23,630 bases of DNA from a virus. Positions 1 to 7,592 of this stretch are shown here, one piece after another; position 1 is the first letter of the stretch, and every line of letters starts with the position of its first letter. Under the pieces are notes generated by a model. It ran no database searches. It saw only the letters and a list, made by a program, of their open reading frames with translations, and was not told the origin of the DNA. The stretch spans positions 1 to 23,630 of the IMG/VR virus record IMGVR_UViG_3300023170_000173; one strand, written 5' to 3'. Position numbers and translations under genes: made by a program.

Positions 1-2
1 AC

Positions 3-953
3 AGGGATCCGACAAAGCAAGATAATAAAAATATGCCGTTTGCTTCTATGTATATTTGCATGGAGACAAAGATGATATTGGCAGAGAGTGGTTTCCAGGA
101 ACTGCCTTACGTTGTACCACGCTTCTTGAAGGCAACTGGAGAAGTGATGGGGAGATCTCCAGCAATGGTTGCGTTGCCAGATGTTAAGATGATAAATCTT
201 ATGTCTAAAACAATCATACAAGCAGCACAAAAAATGATAGATCCTCCACTACTTGTGCCTGATGATGGGTTCCTACTCCCTATACGAACCCAGCCTGGGG
301 GTCTCAACTTTTACAGATCAGGTTCTAGGGATACCATTACACCATTACAAACTGGTGCAAATATACCTATTGGATTAAACATGGAAGAGCAAAGAAGGAT
401 GGCTATTCGTTCTGCTTTCTTTGTTGACCAGCTTCTAAGTGGTAGTCAACCTAATATGACAGCGACAGAAGTTATCCAAAGACAAGAAGAAAGAATGAGA
501 GTTATAGGTCCTGTTCTTGGCAGGTTAATGAATGAGATGCTAAGACCTTTGATTGATAGGGCGTTTGCTTTGATGTTGCGTGCTGATATGCTTGCAATAC
601 CACCAGAGATATTGCAGGGAAGAGATATAGATATTGAATATGTATCACCACTTGCAAGGGCACAGAAGTCTAGCTCTGTTAATGGTGTGATGAGAGCATT
701 AGAAATATTGATGCCACTATCACAATCATTACCTGTTGGTGACCATATAGATCCTGATGGATTGGTTAACTATCTAACAGAAGCATTAGGTGTTCCAAAG
801 AAAGTATTACGACCACAATCATCTATTGATGAGGAAAGAGAACAGCGTGCAATGATGCAAGAAGAACAGATGCAAAGACAAATGGAGCAAGAAGATGTTG
901 CTACAGTTGGTCAAGCTGCTCAGGCTGTAAGAATGGTGGGTGCAAATGAATGA
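3..953 (+). CDS. Portal (head-to-tail connector) protein, 3' part only
   Basis: Portal proteins form the dodecameric ring at the capsid vertex through which DNA is packaged and ejected. The reading frame is open to the first base of the window, so the gene begins upstream and the ATG at 33 is internal. The visible 316 residues would be the C-terminal 60% or so of a typical 500-560 aa T7-like portal. Family signatures are clear: FQELPYVVPRF, GEVMGRSPA, a run ending in MIDPPLLVPDDG, then PGGLNFYRSG and a helical stem region rich in Met, Arg and Gln (MAIRSAFFVDQLL, TATEVIQRQEERMRVIGPVLGRL). The C-terminus (from about 255) is a Gln/Glu/Met-rich helix. The next gene overlaps its end by 8 bases. 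The family call is secure from the motifs; the N-terminus cannot be judged. Confidence 0.93.
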   Translation, partial: RDPTKQDNKNMPFASMYICMETKMILAESGFQELPYVVPRFLKATGEVMGRSPAMVALPDVKMINLMSKTIIQAAQKMIDPPLLVPDDGFLLPIRTQPGGLNFYRSGSRDTITPLQTGANIPIGLNMEEQRRMAIRSAFFVDQLLSGSQPNMTATEVIQRQEERMRVIGPVLGRLMNEMLRPLIDRAFALMLRADMLAIPPEILQGRDIDIEYVSPLARAQKSSSVNGVMRALEILMPLSQSLPVGDHIDPDGLVNYLTEALGVPKKVLRPQSSIDEEREQRAMMQEEQMQRQMEQEDVATVGQAAQAVRMVGANE

Positions 954-1149
954 CCAGATAGCACAGCTAAAGGTTATGTATCAGGATACATTTAAGGATA
1001 ATGCAGGGAAAAAGGTATTGGAGGATTTGGAGTTGCGTTGTAACTGGCGTGCTTCAAGTTATGTAGCAGGAGATGCCAATGCTACAGCCTTTGAAGAAGG
1101 TAAAAGGGCAGTCATACTACACATTTATAACATGATGAAAGAGGAGTAA
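946..1149 (+). CDS. Bbp19-like small phage protein
   Basis: A 67-residue protein with the pattern of the Bbp19 family of small phage proteins (named from Bordetella phage BPP-1): YQDTFKDNAGKKVLEDLELRC near the N-terminus, then TAFEEGKRAVILHIYNMM. In many podoviruses a gene of this type sits between portal and scaffold, as here. Its role is not established; the position suggests head assembly. I chose ATG 946 over GTG 940, which would add two residues. The start overlaps the portal stop by 8 bases (ATGAATGA), suggesting translational coupling. No membrane segment or catalytic motif is visible. Confidence 0.75.
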   Translation: MNDQIAQLKVMYQDTFKDNAGKKVLEDLELRCNWRASSYVAGDANATAFEEGKRAVILHIYNMMKEE

Positions 1150-1151
1150 AT

Positions 1152-1997
1152 ATGTCAGAACAAGTTGCTGAACAGGTAGCCGAACCAGTACAGCCTACAA
1201 CGCTGGAAACACCAGCAGAGGTTGCACAAGGTGGGTCTGGTAACAGTTTCATTGAAATGATACCAGAAGAATTAAGGGAGCATCCAAGTTTATCACCAAT
1301 CAAAGATGTTGGTAACTTGGCTAGAAGTTATGTTAACGCACAAAGATTGATAGGCAGTGATAAAGTTCCATTGCCTAAGAATCCAACAGACGAAGATTTA
1401 GATAACATTTACAGTAGGTTAGGCAGACCAGAGACACCAGAAGGCTATGAACTGCCTGTTGATGGTAATGTTATTACTGAAGATATTGCTAAACAATATG
1501 CAGATATTGCACATAATCTAAGGCTTACACCACAGCAAGCACAAGGTGTATTAGATTATTACAAAAGCTCAGTTGCACAAAGTGCAGAATCTGTACAACA
1601 GCAAGCAGAACAGCAGGCTGAAGCTACAGCAGCAGAACTCCAAAAAGAATGGGGTCAAGCTTTTGAGCAGAAGGTAACGGCTGCAAAAGAAGTTGTTGAG
1701 CAGTTTGGTGGAACAGACCTACTGCAAATGAAGTTGGAAGATGGCACAATGATTGGCAATCATCCAGCTTTTATCAAAGCATTTGCTGCTATGGGTGAGT
1801 TTAAGTCTACTGTAACAAGCGAGGATACTGTATCTGAGAACGCTTCAAACAGAGCTTACACACCACAAATGGCACAACAAGAAGTTGATGCAATTATGAA
1901 CGACAAGACACACGCCTATTGGAATAGAAAGGATCCTATAGGAAGACAACGTGCTGTTGAACGTATGCAAGAATTGATGGGATATATTCATGGCTAA
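1152..1997 (+). CDS. Capsid scaffolding (assembly) protein
   Basis: A 281-residue acidic, mostly helical protein directly upstream of the capsid gene. Scaffold proteins fill the procapsid and template capsid assembly before leaving. The sequence matches the scaffold type of T7-like phages: a low-complexity Glu/Gln/Val/Pro-rich N-terminus (1-30), then a conserved stretch with IPEELREHPSL, LARSYVNAQRLIG, LPKNPTDEDL and YSRLGRPETPEGYELP (about 37-102). After this comes a long Gln/Ala/Glu-rich coiled-coil region (about 125-185) and a C-terminal helix. A strong ribosome site, GAGGAG at 1141-1146, overlaps the end of the preceding gene and sits 5 bases before the ATG. The call rests on motif pattern and on the position between portal and capsid. 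Confidence 0.87.
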   Translation: MSEQVAEQVAEPVQPTTLETPAEVAQGGSGNSFIEMIPEELREHPSLSPIKDVGNLARSYVNAQRLIGSDKVPLPKNPTDEDLDNIYSRLGRPETPEGYELPVDGNVITEDIAKQYADIAHNLRLTPQQAQGVLDYYKSSVAQSAESVQQQAEQQAEATAAELQKEWGQAFEQKVTAAKEVVEQFGGTDLLQMKLEDGTMIGNHPAFIKAFAAMGEFKSTVTSEDTVSENASNRAYTPQMAQQEVDAIMNDKTHAYWNRKDPIGRQRAVERMQELMGYIHG

Positions 1998-2208
1998 TGA
2001 AATAACACCACAACAAGATATCCGTTTGGAATGTTTACGGCTTGCAGTTGAGCATGGAACACAAAGAGATGTGTTGCATCCAGAGAAACTTGCTGATATA
2101 TATTACGAATGGGTTATGCAGGGTAGCTTGGCAACAAGTCCTCAAGACAATCGGAAAGACGATAGCCTAAAGTCGGCTCAAAAAACTAGGAGTGTCCGTA
2201 AAGGGTAG
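1990..2208 (+). CDS. Small helical protein between scaffold and capsid genes, function unknown
   Basis: A 72-residue protein. The first 50 residues look like a helical pair (IRLECLRLAVEHG, then LADIYYEWV) and the last 20 are polar and basic (NRKDDSLKSAQKTRSVRKG). Similar LECLRLA...ADIYYEWV proteins recur in the head modules of marine podoviruses, but I know no assigned function. The start overlaps the scaffold stop by 8 bases (ATGGCTAA), so translation is probably coupled. Capsid-assembly accessory or minor head protein is a guess from position only. Confidence 0.65.
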   Translation: MANEITPQQDIRLECLRLAVEHGTQRDVLHPEKLADIYYEWVMQGSLATSPQDNRKDDSLKSAQKTRSVRKG

Positions 2209-2254
2209 CACGCTGCAAACTAAATCAAATGTAACTTTTACGAAGGAGACTTAA

Positions 2255-3118
2255 ATGTCATCACAAGTAACTACAGCATTTGTCCAACAGTATTCTGCTA
2301 ACGTGCAGATGCTATCTCAGCAGATGGGAAGCCGTCTAAGAGATGCAGTTCGTGTGGAGAATATTACTGGTAAAAATGCTTTTTTCGACCAGGTAGGCGT
2401 TGCTACTGCTCAGTTGCGTACCACTCGCCATGCCGACACACCACAGATGGACACACCTCACGCAAGAAGAAGAGTGAGTCTAGCTGACTATGAGTATGCC
2501 GATTTAATTGATGACCAAGATAAGGTTAGAATGTTAATCGATCCTACATCTTCTTATGCACAAGCTGCTGCTGCTGCAATGGGAAGAGCAATGGATGACG
2601 TTATCATCTCTGCTGCACTTGGTACAGCTTTTACAGGCGAAACAGGCTCAACATCAACATCTTTCCAAGCTGCAAATCAAATTGCAAATGGAAGTGCCGA
2701 TATGTCTATTGCCAAGTTAATCGAAGCTAAAAAGATTTTAGATTTAGCTGACGTTGACCCATCAATACCAAGATATATTGCTGTTGGTCCTAATCAGATT
2801 GAAGCTCTATTAAACACAACATCAGTAACAAGTTCTGACTTCAACACAGTCAAGGCACTTGTACAAGGTGATGTGGATACATTCCTAGGCTTCAAGTTTA
2901 TCGTAACAAACAGACTATCGATTGCATCTAATATCAGATCATGTTTTGCTTGGGCAGAAGATGGTATTGCTTTAGGTGTTGGAAAAGATGTTTCTGCAAG
3001 AATAGATGAGAGAGCAGATAAAGGTTATGCGACTCAAGTTTACTACTGCATGAGCATTGGTGCTACTAGAATGGAAGAAAACAAAGTAGTACAAATCGAT
3101 TGTGATGAATCAGCTTAA
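2255..3118 (+). CDS. Major capsid protein
   Basis: A 287-residue protein expected to adopt the HK97 fold and form the icosahedral shell. Visible features are an N-terminal helical segment (FVQQYSANVQMLSQQMGSRL), then QVGVATAQLRTTRHADTPQMD, an E-loop-like region (HARRRVSLADYEYADLIDDQDKVRMLIDP), an Ala-rich spine helix (SYAQAAAAAMGRAMDDVII), and a C-terminal part with VTNRLSIASNIRSCFAWAEDGIALG. This matches the capsid family found with Bbp19-like and T7-like tail genes. It has one of the strongest ribosome sites in the window (AAGGAG at 2243-2248, 6 bases before ATG), as expected for the most abundant virion protein. It follows the scaffold block and precedes a hairpin terminator one gene later. 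Confidence 0.9.
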   Translation: MSSQVTTAFVQQYSANVQMLSQQMGSRLRDAVRVENITGKNAFFDQVGVATAQLRTTRHADTPQMDTPHARRRVSLADYEYADLIDDQDKVRMLIDPTSSYAQAAAAAMGRAMDDVIISAALGTAFTGETGSTSTSFQAANQIANGSADMSIAKLIEAKKILDLADVDPSIPRYIAVGPNQIEALLNTTSVTSSDFNTVKALVQGDVDTFLGFKFIVTNRLSIASNIRSCFAWAEDGIALGVGKDVSARIDERADKGYATQVYYCMSIGATRMEENKVVQIDCDESA

Positions 3119-3132
3119 GGGGAGAGTGAATA

Positions 3133-3612
3133 ATGACTACAAAAAATTCAACACTTGTAGCTAACTTTGAAGCTAGTCCTCAAGTTGCAAGTAATGCCCA
3201 CGAGTTACATGGCGTTGTGCGTGTAGCTCAAGGTACAATCGCATTAGCTGCTGGTGATAGTACAGACAATGATATTGTTATGCTTGCACCAATACCAACT
3301 AACGCATCTATCACATCATTAAAGATAGGTTCAGATGCTTTAGGTGGCTCATGTACATTTAACGTAGGTCTATATACATCAGATGGTACAGTTGTAGACG
3401 AAGATGCTTATGCAACTTTAGTCGCAGACGAAGGTGCTATGACTGACGTAAGAACCGAAGAAGCTAATATCAACACTGTTGGTCAGCAGATTTGGGAAGA
3501 TGGTGGTGCATCATCTGATCCTGGTGGATACTACTATGTAGCTGCAACTTTTTCAGCAACTGGTGGTACAGCAGGTGATATGTCATTCATCATAGAGTAT
3601 GTTGTTAACTAA
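3133..3612 (+). CDS. Probable capsid decoration/head protein
   Basis: A 159-residue protein rich in Ala, Gly, Thr, Ser and Asp with alternating short hydrophobic strands, typical of a beta-sandwich virion protein. It has no signal peptide or catalytic motif. A strong ribosome site (GGGGAGAG at 3119-3126) lies just after the capsid stop, and the gene shares the capsid transcript upstream of the hairpin at 3621-3645, so it should be made in large amounts. Small beta-rich genes directly after a capsid gene often encode decoration or head-fiber proteins. That role is inferred from position, composition and expression signals; a minor tail protein is the main alternative. Confidence 0.6.
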   Translation: MTTKNSTLVANFEASPQVASNAHELHGVVRVAQGTIALAAGDSTDNDIVMLAPIPTNASITSLKIGSDALGGSCTFNVGLYTSDGTVVDEDAYATLVADEGAMTDVRTEEANINTVGQQIWEDGGASSDPGGYYYVAATFSATGGTAGDMSFIIEYVVN

Positions 3613-3620
3613 AACCATTG

Positions 3621-3645
3621 TGAGGAGCAGTTAATCTGCTCCTTA
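3621..3645 (+). terminator. Hairpin after the capsid block, likely (partial) terminator
   Basis: Ten-base arms (TGAGGAGCAG and CTGCTCCTTA) with one G-T wobble surround a 5-base loop (TTAAT). The inner eight pairs are perfect. It lies in the 49-base gap between the decoration-like gene and tail tube A. T7 has its late terminator in the equivalent place just after the capsid gene. The U-tract is short (CTTTC), so partial readthrough to the tail genes is likely. Confidence 0.6.
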
Positions 3646-3661
3646 CTTTCAGGAGTTTGAT

Positions 3662-4258
3662 ATGCCGTCAGTAGTAGATATTTGTAACGAAGCTATGGAT
3701 TTACTTGGTGCAGCTACAATAACTGCATTAACGGAAAACTCTAAAGAAGCACGACTTTGTAATAGAAGATTTGAAACAGTAAGAGATGCCGTTTTAAGGT
3801 CACATACTTGGAATGTAGCTATATCAAGGGCAACACTAGCAAGAGATAGTGATGCACCTGCATTTGGATTTACTTTTCAATATACATTACCAACAGATCC
3901 TTATTGCTTGAGGGTTATTTCTTTTTGGAATTCAAACGTAAACAATGATGTTGCAGCTTATGACAGCAACGTGATGTATAAGATAGAAGGCAGAAAGATA
4001 CTTTCTAACGAAGGTACTTGTTCTATAATATATTTAGCTAGGGTAACAGACACAGAACAATACGATCCTTTGTTAAGTAGCACGATTGCACATAGACTTG
4101 CATCAGAGACAGCTTACGCCATTACAGGCAGTAACGCTTTGGCACAGTCAATGTATTCTTTATATCAGGCAAGATTAAGTGAAGCTAGAAGCATGGATGC
4201 ACTAGAGGGTTATCCAGAACAACTACAGGCAGATACTTACACAAACGCAAGGTTCTAA
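3662..4258 (+). CDS. Tail tubular protein A (T7 gp11-like adaptor/gatekeeper)
   Basis: A 198-residue protein of the T7 gp11 family, whose ring joins the portal to the tail nozzle. Typical features are the N-terminal helix MPSVVDICNEAMDLLGA, then ARLCNRRFETVRDAVLRSHTWNVA, FTFQYTLPTDPYCLRVISF, and the helical C-terminus LASETAYAITGSNALAQSM. Length fits the family (about 190-200 aa). AGGAG at 3651-3655 is 6 bases before the ATG. The gene is followed one base later by tail tube B, the standard T7-like order. Confidence 0.92.
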   Translation: MPSVVDICNEAMDLLGAATITALTENSKEARLCNRRFETVRDAVLRSHTWNVAISRATLARDSDAPAFGFTFQYTLPTDPYCLRVISFWNSNVNNDVAAYDSNVMYKIEGRKILSNEGTCSIIYLARVTDTEQYDPLLSSTIAHRLASETAYAITGSNALAQSMYSLYQARLSEARSMDALEGYPEQLQADTYTNARF

Positions 4259-4259
4259 T

Positions 4260-6659
4260 ATGGCTAGAGTATCGTCTATCATCACCAACTTCAGAGCAGG
4301 TGAGATATCGCCACGATTAGAAGGTCGTATTGATTTACAAAAATATAATGAAGCCGTAAAAGACTTAAGCAATATGATTGTATTTCCACAGGGAGGTACA
4401 ACAAGAAGACCAGGTACATACTATGCAGGTAGTAGTAAAGATGGTGGCAAAGTAAGATTAATTAACTTTGAATTTTCTGACGAACAGGCATATGTACTAG
4501 AGTTTGGTGCAAACTATGTAAGGTTCTTCAAAGATGGTGGGATACTTACAGAAGCAACAACAAATATCACAGCAATCACAAAAGCAAACCCAGCAGTTGT
4601 AACGGCTGCATCACATGGACTAAGCAATGGAGACAGAGTGTTTATTGCTAGTGTTGGTGGGATGACAGAGGTAAATAATAAAGAGTTTACTGTTGCAGGA
4701 GCTACAACAAATACATTTCAGTTGTCAGGTATAAATAGTTCTGCATTTACTACCTATACAAGTGGTGGCACTGTAGGAAAAATAGTAGAAGTTACAACGA
4801 CTTACAGCGTAACTGATATATTTGAGATTAACTATGCACAATCAGCAGATGTATTGTTTCTTGCACATAAAGACCATGCACCTGCGAAGCTAACAAGAAC
4901 TACAGCAACTAGTTTTACTTTAGCAGACATAGACTTTGTTGATGGTCCTTGGTTAGATGAAAACATTACAGCGACAACATTATACGCTTCAGCAGACACA
5001 GGTTCCGTAACGCTTACAGCTTCTGCTAGTTTATTTGCAAGTTCTGATGTGGGAAGATTGGTTAGGTTTCGTGAGATATTAGAGATACACCATGACGAAT
5101 GGGCAGCATCTACGAGTTATGCAGATGGTGTTACAGTTCGTTATAATGGTCATGTATATGAGCAGGTAACAGGTAGCACGCAAACATCAGGTAATACACC
5201 ACCAGTACATTTAGAAGGTACTGAAACATATGGTGCGTTAGATTGGGAATATAAGCATGATGGTACTGGGTACTTAGAGATCACTGCATTTACAAGTGCA
5301 ACTGAAGTAACGGCTACAGTTAAAAATGCCACAGGTGTTTTGCCAGATCATGTTGTTGGTTCAGGAAATGCCACTAAGTTATGGTCATTAGGAGCATTTG
5401 GTGGTGACCAAGGATTTCCTAGAGCTATAGCGTTTTATGAGGAAAGGTTGTATTTTGCAGGTACTGAAGGTCAGCCACAAACAATATTTGGCAGTGTATC
5501 TGCTGACTTTGAGAATCATACACCTGGTACAAATGATGATGATGGAATAAATGTTACCATAGCATCAGATCAAGTTAACGTGATAAAGCATCTATTACCA
5601 GCTAGATTCCTACAGTTATTGACTACAAGTGCTGAGTTTACCTTATCAGGTGGTGCAGGATCAGAACCAGTGACACCTACGAATGTTAACGTATTACGAG
5701 AAACAACTTTTGGTACAGGAACTGTAAGACCACTGAGAGCTGGTAACAGTACAATACTTATACAAAAGGGTGCAGAAAAAGTAAAAGAGATAACCTTTGA
5801 TTTAGACACAGATGGATTATTAGGTGTTGATTTGACTGTTCTTGCAGATCATTTAGCTAGAGGTGGCTTGACTGACATGGTATGGCAGCAAGAGCCAGAA
5901 TTACTGTTATGGTTTGTACACACTGATGGAAGGTTAATAGGTCTAACATATGATAGAGCAAACGCTACAGTGGGTTGGCATGAGCATAGTTTAGGTGGCA
6001 GTGGTATAGTAGAGAGTATTACAGCTATACCTAGTGGTGCAGAAGACCAAGTTTATCTTAGTGTCAAAAGAACAATAGATGGCTCGACTGTAAGACACAT
6101 TGTATATCTTAAGTCATTATATTTTAATGATGATGTAGAAGATGCTTTCTTTGTTGATAGTGGCTTGACATATGATGGATCGGCTACAACGACCATTACA
6201 AGCCTGAATCATCTTGAGGGTGAAACAGTAACTATTTTAGCAGATGGTGCTGCACACGCTGATAAAACAGTCAGCAATGGTACAATTACATTAGACAGGA
6301 GTGCATCTAAGGTTCATGTTGGCTATGGATACACATCATTGCTAGAAACATTGCGTATGGAAGCAGGTGCAGAAGATGGTGTTGCACAAGGTAAAATAAA
6401 GAGGATACATGGTGTGACAGCTAGATTCTTTCAGACTGTTGGTGCAGAGCTAGGTCCTGATACGGATAATCTTGACAGATTGCCATTTAGAGATAGTAGT
6501 ATGGCTATGGATCAAGCTGTTCCTTTATTTACTGGGGATAAAGAAATATCTTTTCCATCAGGCTATGATAATGATGCAAAGATTGTTATAAGGCAAACAC
6601 AGCCATTGCCAATGACAATATTAGCGATTATGAGAAGGTCTAATACGTTTGATGCTTAA
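4260..6659 (+). CDS. Tail tubular protein B (T7 gp12-like nozzle) with inserted domains
   Basis: A 799-residue protein of the T7 gp12 family, which forms the tail nozzle below the gp11 adaptor. The N-terminus is diagnostic: ITNFRAGEISPRLEGRID, YNEAVKDLSNMIVFPQGGTT and RRPGTYYAG. Further family patterns are GDQGFPRAIAFYEERLYFAG (about 380-400), INVTIASDQVNVIKHLLPAR and LTDMVWQQEPELLLWFVHTD. Two inserts stand out. Residues 108-174 resemble the small FCCH-type beta domain often seen in phage tail proteins (PAVVTAASHGLSNGDRVFI). Residues 281-333 have the Trp/Tyr pattern of chitin/carbohydrate-binding modules of the CBM5/12 type (WAASTSYADGVTVRYNGHVY ... PP ... LDWEYKH). The nozzle role is firm; a sugar-binding role for the insert is inferred. 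Confidence 0.92.
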   Translation: MARVSSIITNFRAGEISPRLEGRIDLQKYNEAVKDLSNMIVFPQGGTTRRPGTYYAGSSKDGGKVRLINFEFSDEQAYVLEFGANYVRFFKDGGILTEATTNITAITKANPAVVTAASHGLSNGDRVFIASVGGMTEVNNKEFTVAGATTNTFQLSGINSSAFTTYTSGGTVGKIVEVTTTYSVTDIFEINYAQSADVLFLAHKDHAPAKLTRTTATSFTLADIDFVDGPWLDENITATTLYASADTGSVTLTASASLFASSDVGRLVRFREILEIHHDEWAASTSYADGVTVRYNGHVYEQVTGSTQTSGNTPPVHLEGTETYGALDWEYKHDGTGYLEITAFTSATEVTATVKNATGVLPDHVVGSGNATKLWSLGAFGGDQGFPRAIAFYEERLYFAGTEGQPQTIFGSVSADFENHTPGTNDDDGINVTIASDQVNVIKHLLPARFLQLLTTSAEFTLSGGAGSEPVTPTNVNVLRETTFGTGTVRPLRAGNSTILIQKGAEKVKEITFDLDTDGLLGVDLTVLADHLARGGLTDMVWQQEPELLLWFVHTDGRLIGLTYDRANATVGWHEHSLGGSGIVESITAIPSGAEDQVYLSVKRTIDGSTVRHIVYLKSLYFNDDVEDAFFVDSGLTYDGSATTTITSLNHLEGETVTILADGAAHADKTVSNGTITLDRSASKVHVGYGYTSLLETLRMEAGAEDGVAQGKIKRIHGVTARFFQTVGAELGPDTDNLDRLPFRDSSMAMDQAVPLFTGDKEISFPSGYDNDAKIVIRQTQPLPMTILAIMRRSNTFDA

Positions 6660-7074
6660 ATTTAAGAAGTTTGAAAAAAAAGACTTGGATTTGATTGAAA
6701 CAAATTTTCATTTTCCAGAAAGCTCAAAAGCAGCTATGATGAAGGAAAGTTGTTTAAGTGCGTACACAGCAATGCAGGAAAGTAGAGTATTTATGATTGG
6801 TGGTGTATACGGATTGTGGGAAAATGTAGGTGAAGCCTGGTTTATGATGTCCAAGTATGCTTACGATATGCCGAGATCAGCAGCTAAGTATTCCAGTTTG
6901 CTATTAGATCATGTACAAGAAGACAACGATTTAAAGCGTATACAGGCAAGCGTTCATGCAAATGACAAGCAAGCCATTAGATATGTTGAGTGGTTGGGTT
7001 TTGAAAATGAAGGTTTAATGAAGAAGTATGGTCCTGATGGATCAGATTATTATCGTTTTGCGAGGGTGGCGTAA
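6652..7074 (+). CDS. GNAT-fold protein, T7 gp13-like
   Basis: A 140-residue protein in the position of T7 gene 13, between tail tube B and the gp14-like gene. The C-terminal half looks like the acetyltransferase (GNAT) motif B region: LKRIQASVHANDKQAIRYVE then WLGFENEG. The canonical R/QxxGxG/A acetyl-CoA loop is not evident (PRSAAKY occupies about that place), so activity is doubtful. Phage gp13-like proteins needed for virion assembly share this fold. ATG 6652 is preferred to the TTG immediately before it. The start overlaps the preceding stop by 8 bases (ATGCTTAA). An active acetyltransferase is the alternative. Confidence 0.75.
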   Translation: MLKFKKFEKKDLDLIETNFHFPESSKAAMMKESCLSAYTAMQESRVFMIGGVYGLWENVGEAWFMMSKYAYDMPRSAAKYSSLLLDHVQEDNDLKRIQASVHANDKQAIRYVEWLGFENEGLMKKYGPDGSDYYRFARVA

Positions 7075-7589
7075 TGGCAAACAGTATGTATGCAAATGAT
7101 GCACAGGCTTCTACTTCTAGTGGAGGTGGAGGAGGTGGCTATGGAGGATATGCTGCTGCTTCAGGTCTTGGTGCAATCATGGGATTTAAGGCGAGTCAAG
7201 CTGCTGCCAAGCAAGCAAGATTGACTGCCGAGTATAATGCTAAGGTAGCAGAGAATGAGCGAATATTATTACAGCGTTCTGCAAGAGATGAGCAAGTAAG
7301 ATTGCGTGAAGGCTCAGATAAGTTAATTTCAGCACAAAGAGTAGCTGCTGCTAAATCTGGTGTTGTTGTTGGTACAGGAAGCAACCTGCTTGCGTTGCGA
7401 GATACATATATGAACACAGAGATGGATGCTATAGCTATAAGATATGCAAGCAGTATACAAGAACAAGCAAAGACTGCACAAGCAGCTATGATTAGAGCAG
7501 AAGGTGCATCAAGAGCATCTGCAATCAAAACACAAGCCTATGCTAATTTGCTTGAGTCTGGTGCTAAAACTGCAACTTTGATGGGATAA
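7074..7589 (+). CDS. Internal virion protein, T7 gp14-like
   Basis: A 171-residue Ala-rich protein expected in the internal core and ejected to help form the DNA channel across the envelope. The N-terminus is a glycine-rich flexible stretch (SSGGGGGGYGGYAAASGLG). It is followed by long helices with the gp14-type pattern: QAAAKQARLTAEYNAKVAEN, RLREGSDKLISAQRVAAAKS, GVVVGTGSNLLALRDTY and MNTEMDAIAIRYASSIQEQA. Residues 24-38 could form a short hydrophobic helix. It shares one base with the preceding gene (TAATG). Gene order (gp13-like before, gp15-like after) supports the call. Confidence 0.83.
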   Translation: MANSMYANDAQASTSSGGGGGGYGGYAAASGLGAIMGFKASQAAAKQARLTAEYNAKVAENERILLQRSARDEQVRLREGSDKLISAQRVAAAKSGVVVGTGSNLLALRDTYMNTEMDAIAIRYASSIQEQAKTAQAAMIRAEGASRASAIKTQAYANLLESGAKTATLMG

Positions 7590-7592
7590 GAT

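Noticed and set aside
2170-2196. Small stem (AGCC/GGCT) followed by an A-run near the end of the 72-aa gene
   Set aside because: Only four base pairs with a seven-base loop and followed by A rather than T; not a credible plus-strand terminator.
2209-2254. Search for a promoter in the gap before the capsid gene
   Set aside because: No convincing -35/-10 pair with proper spacing is visible; only the strong ribosome site is supported.
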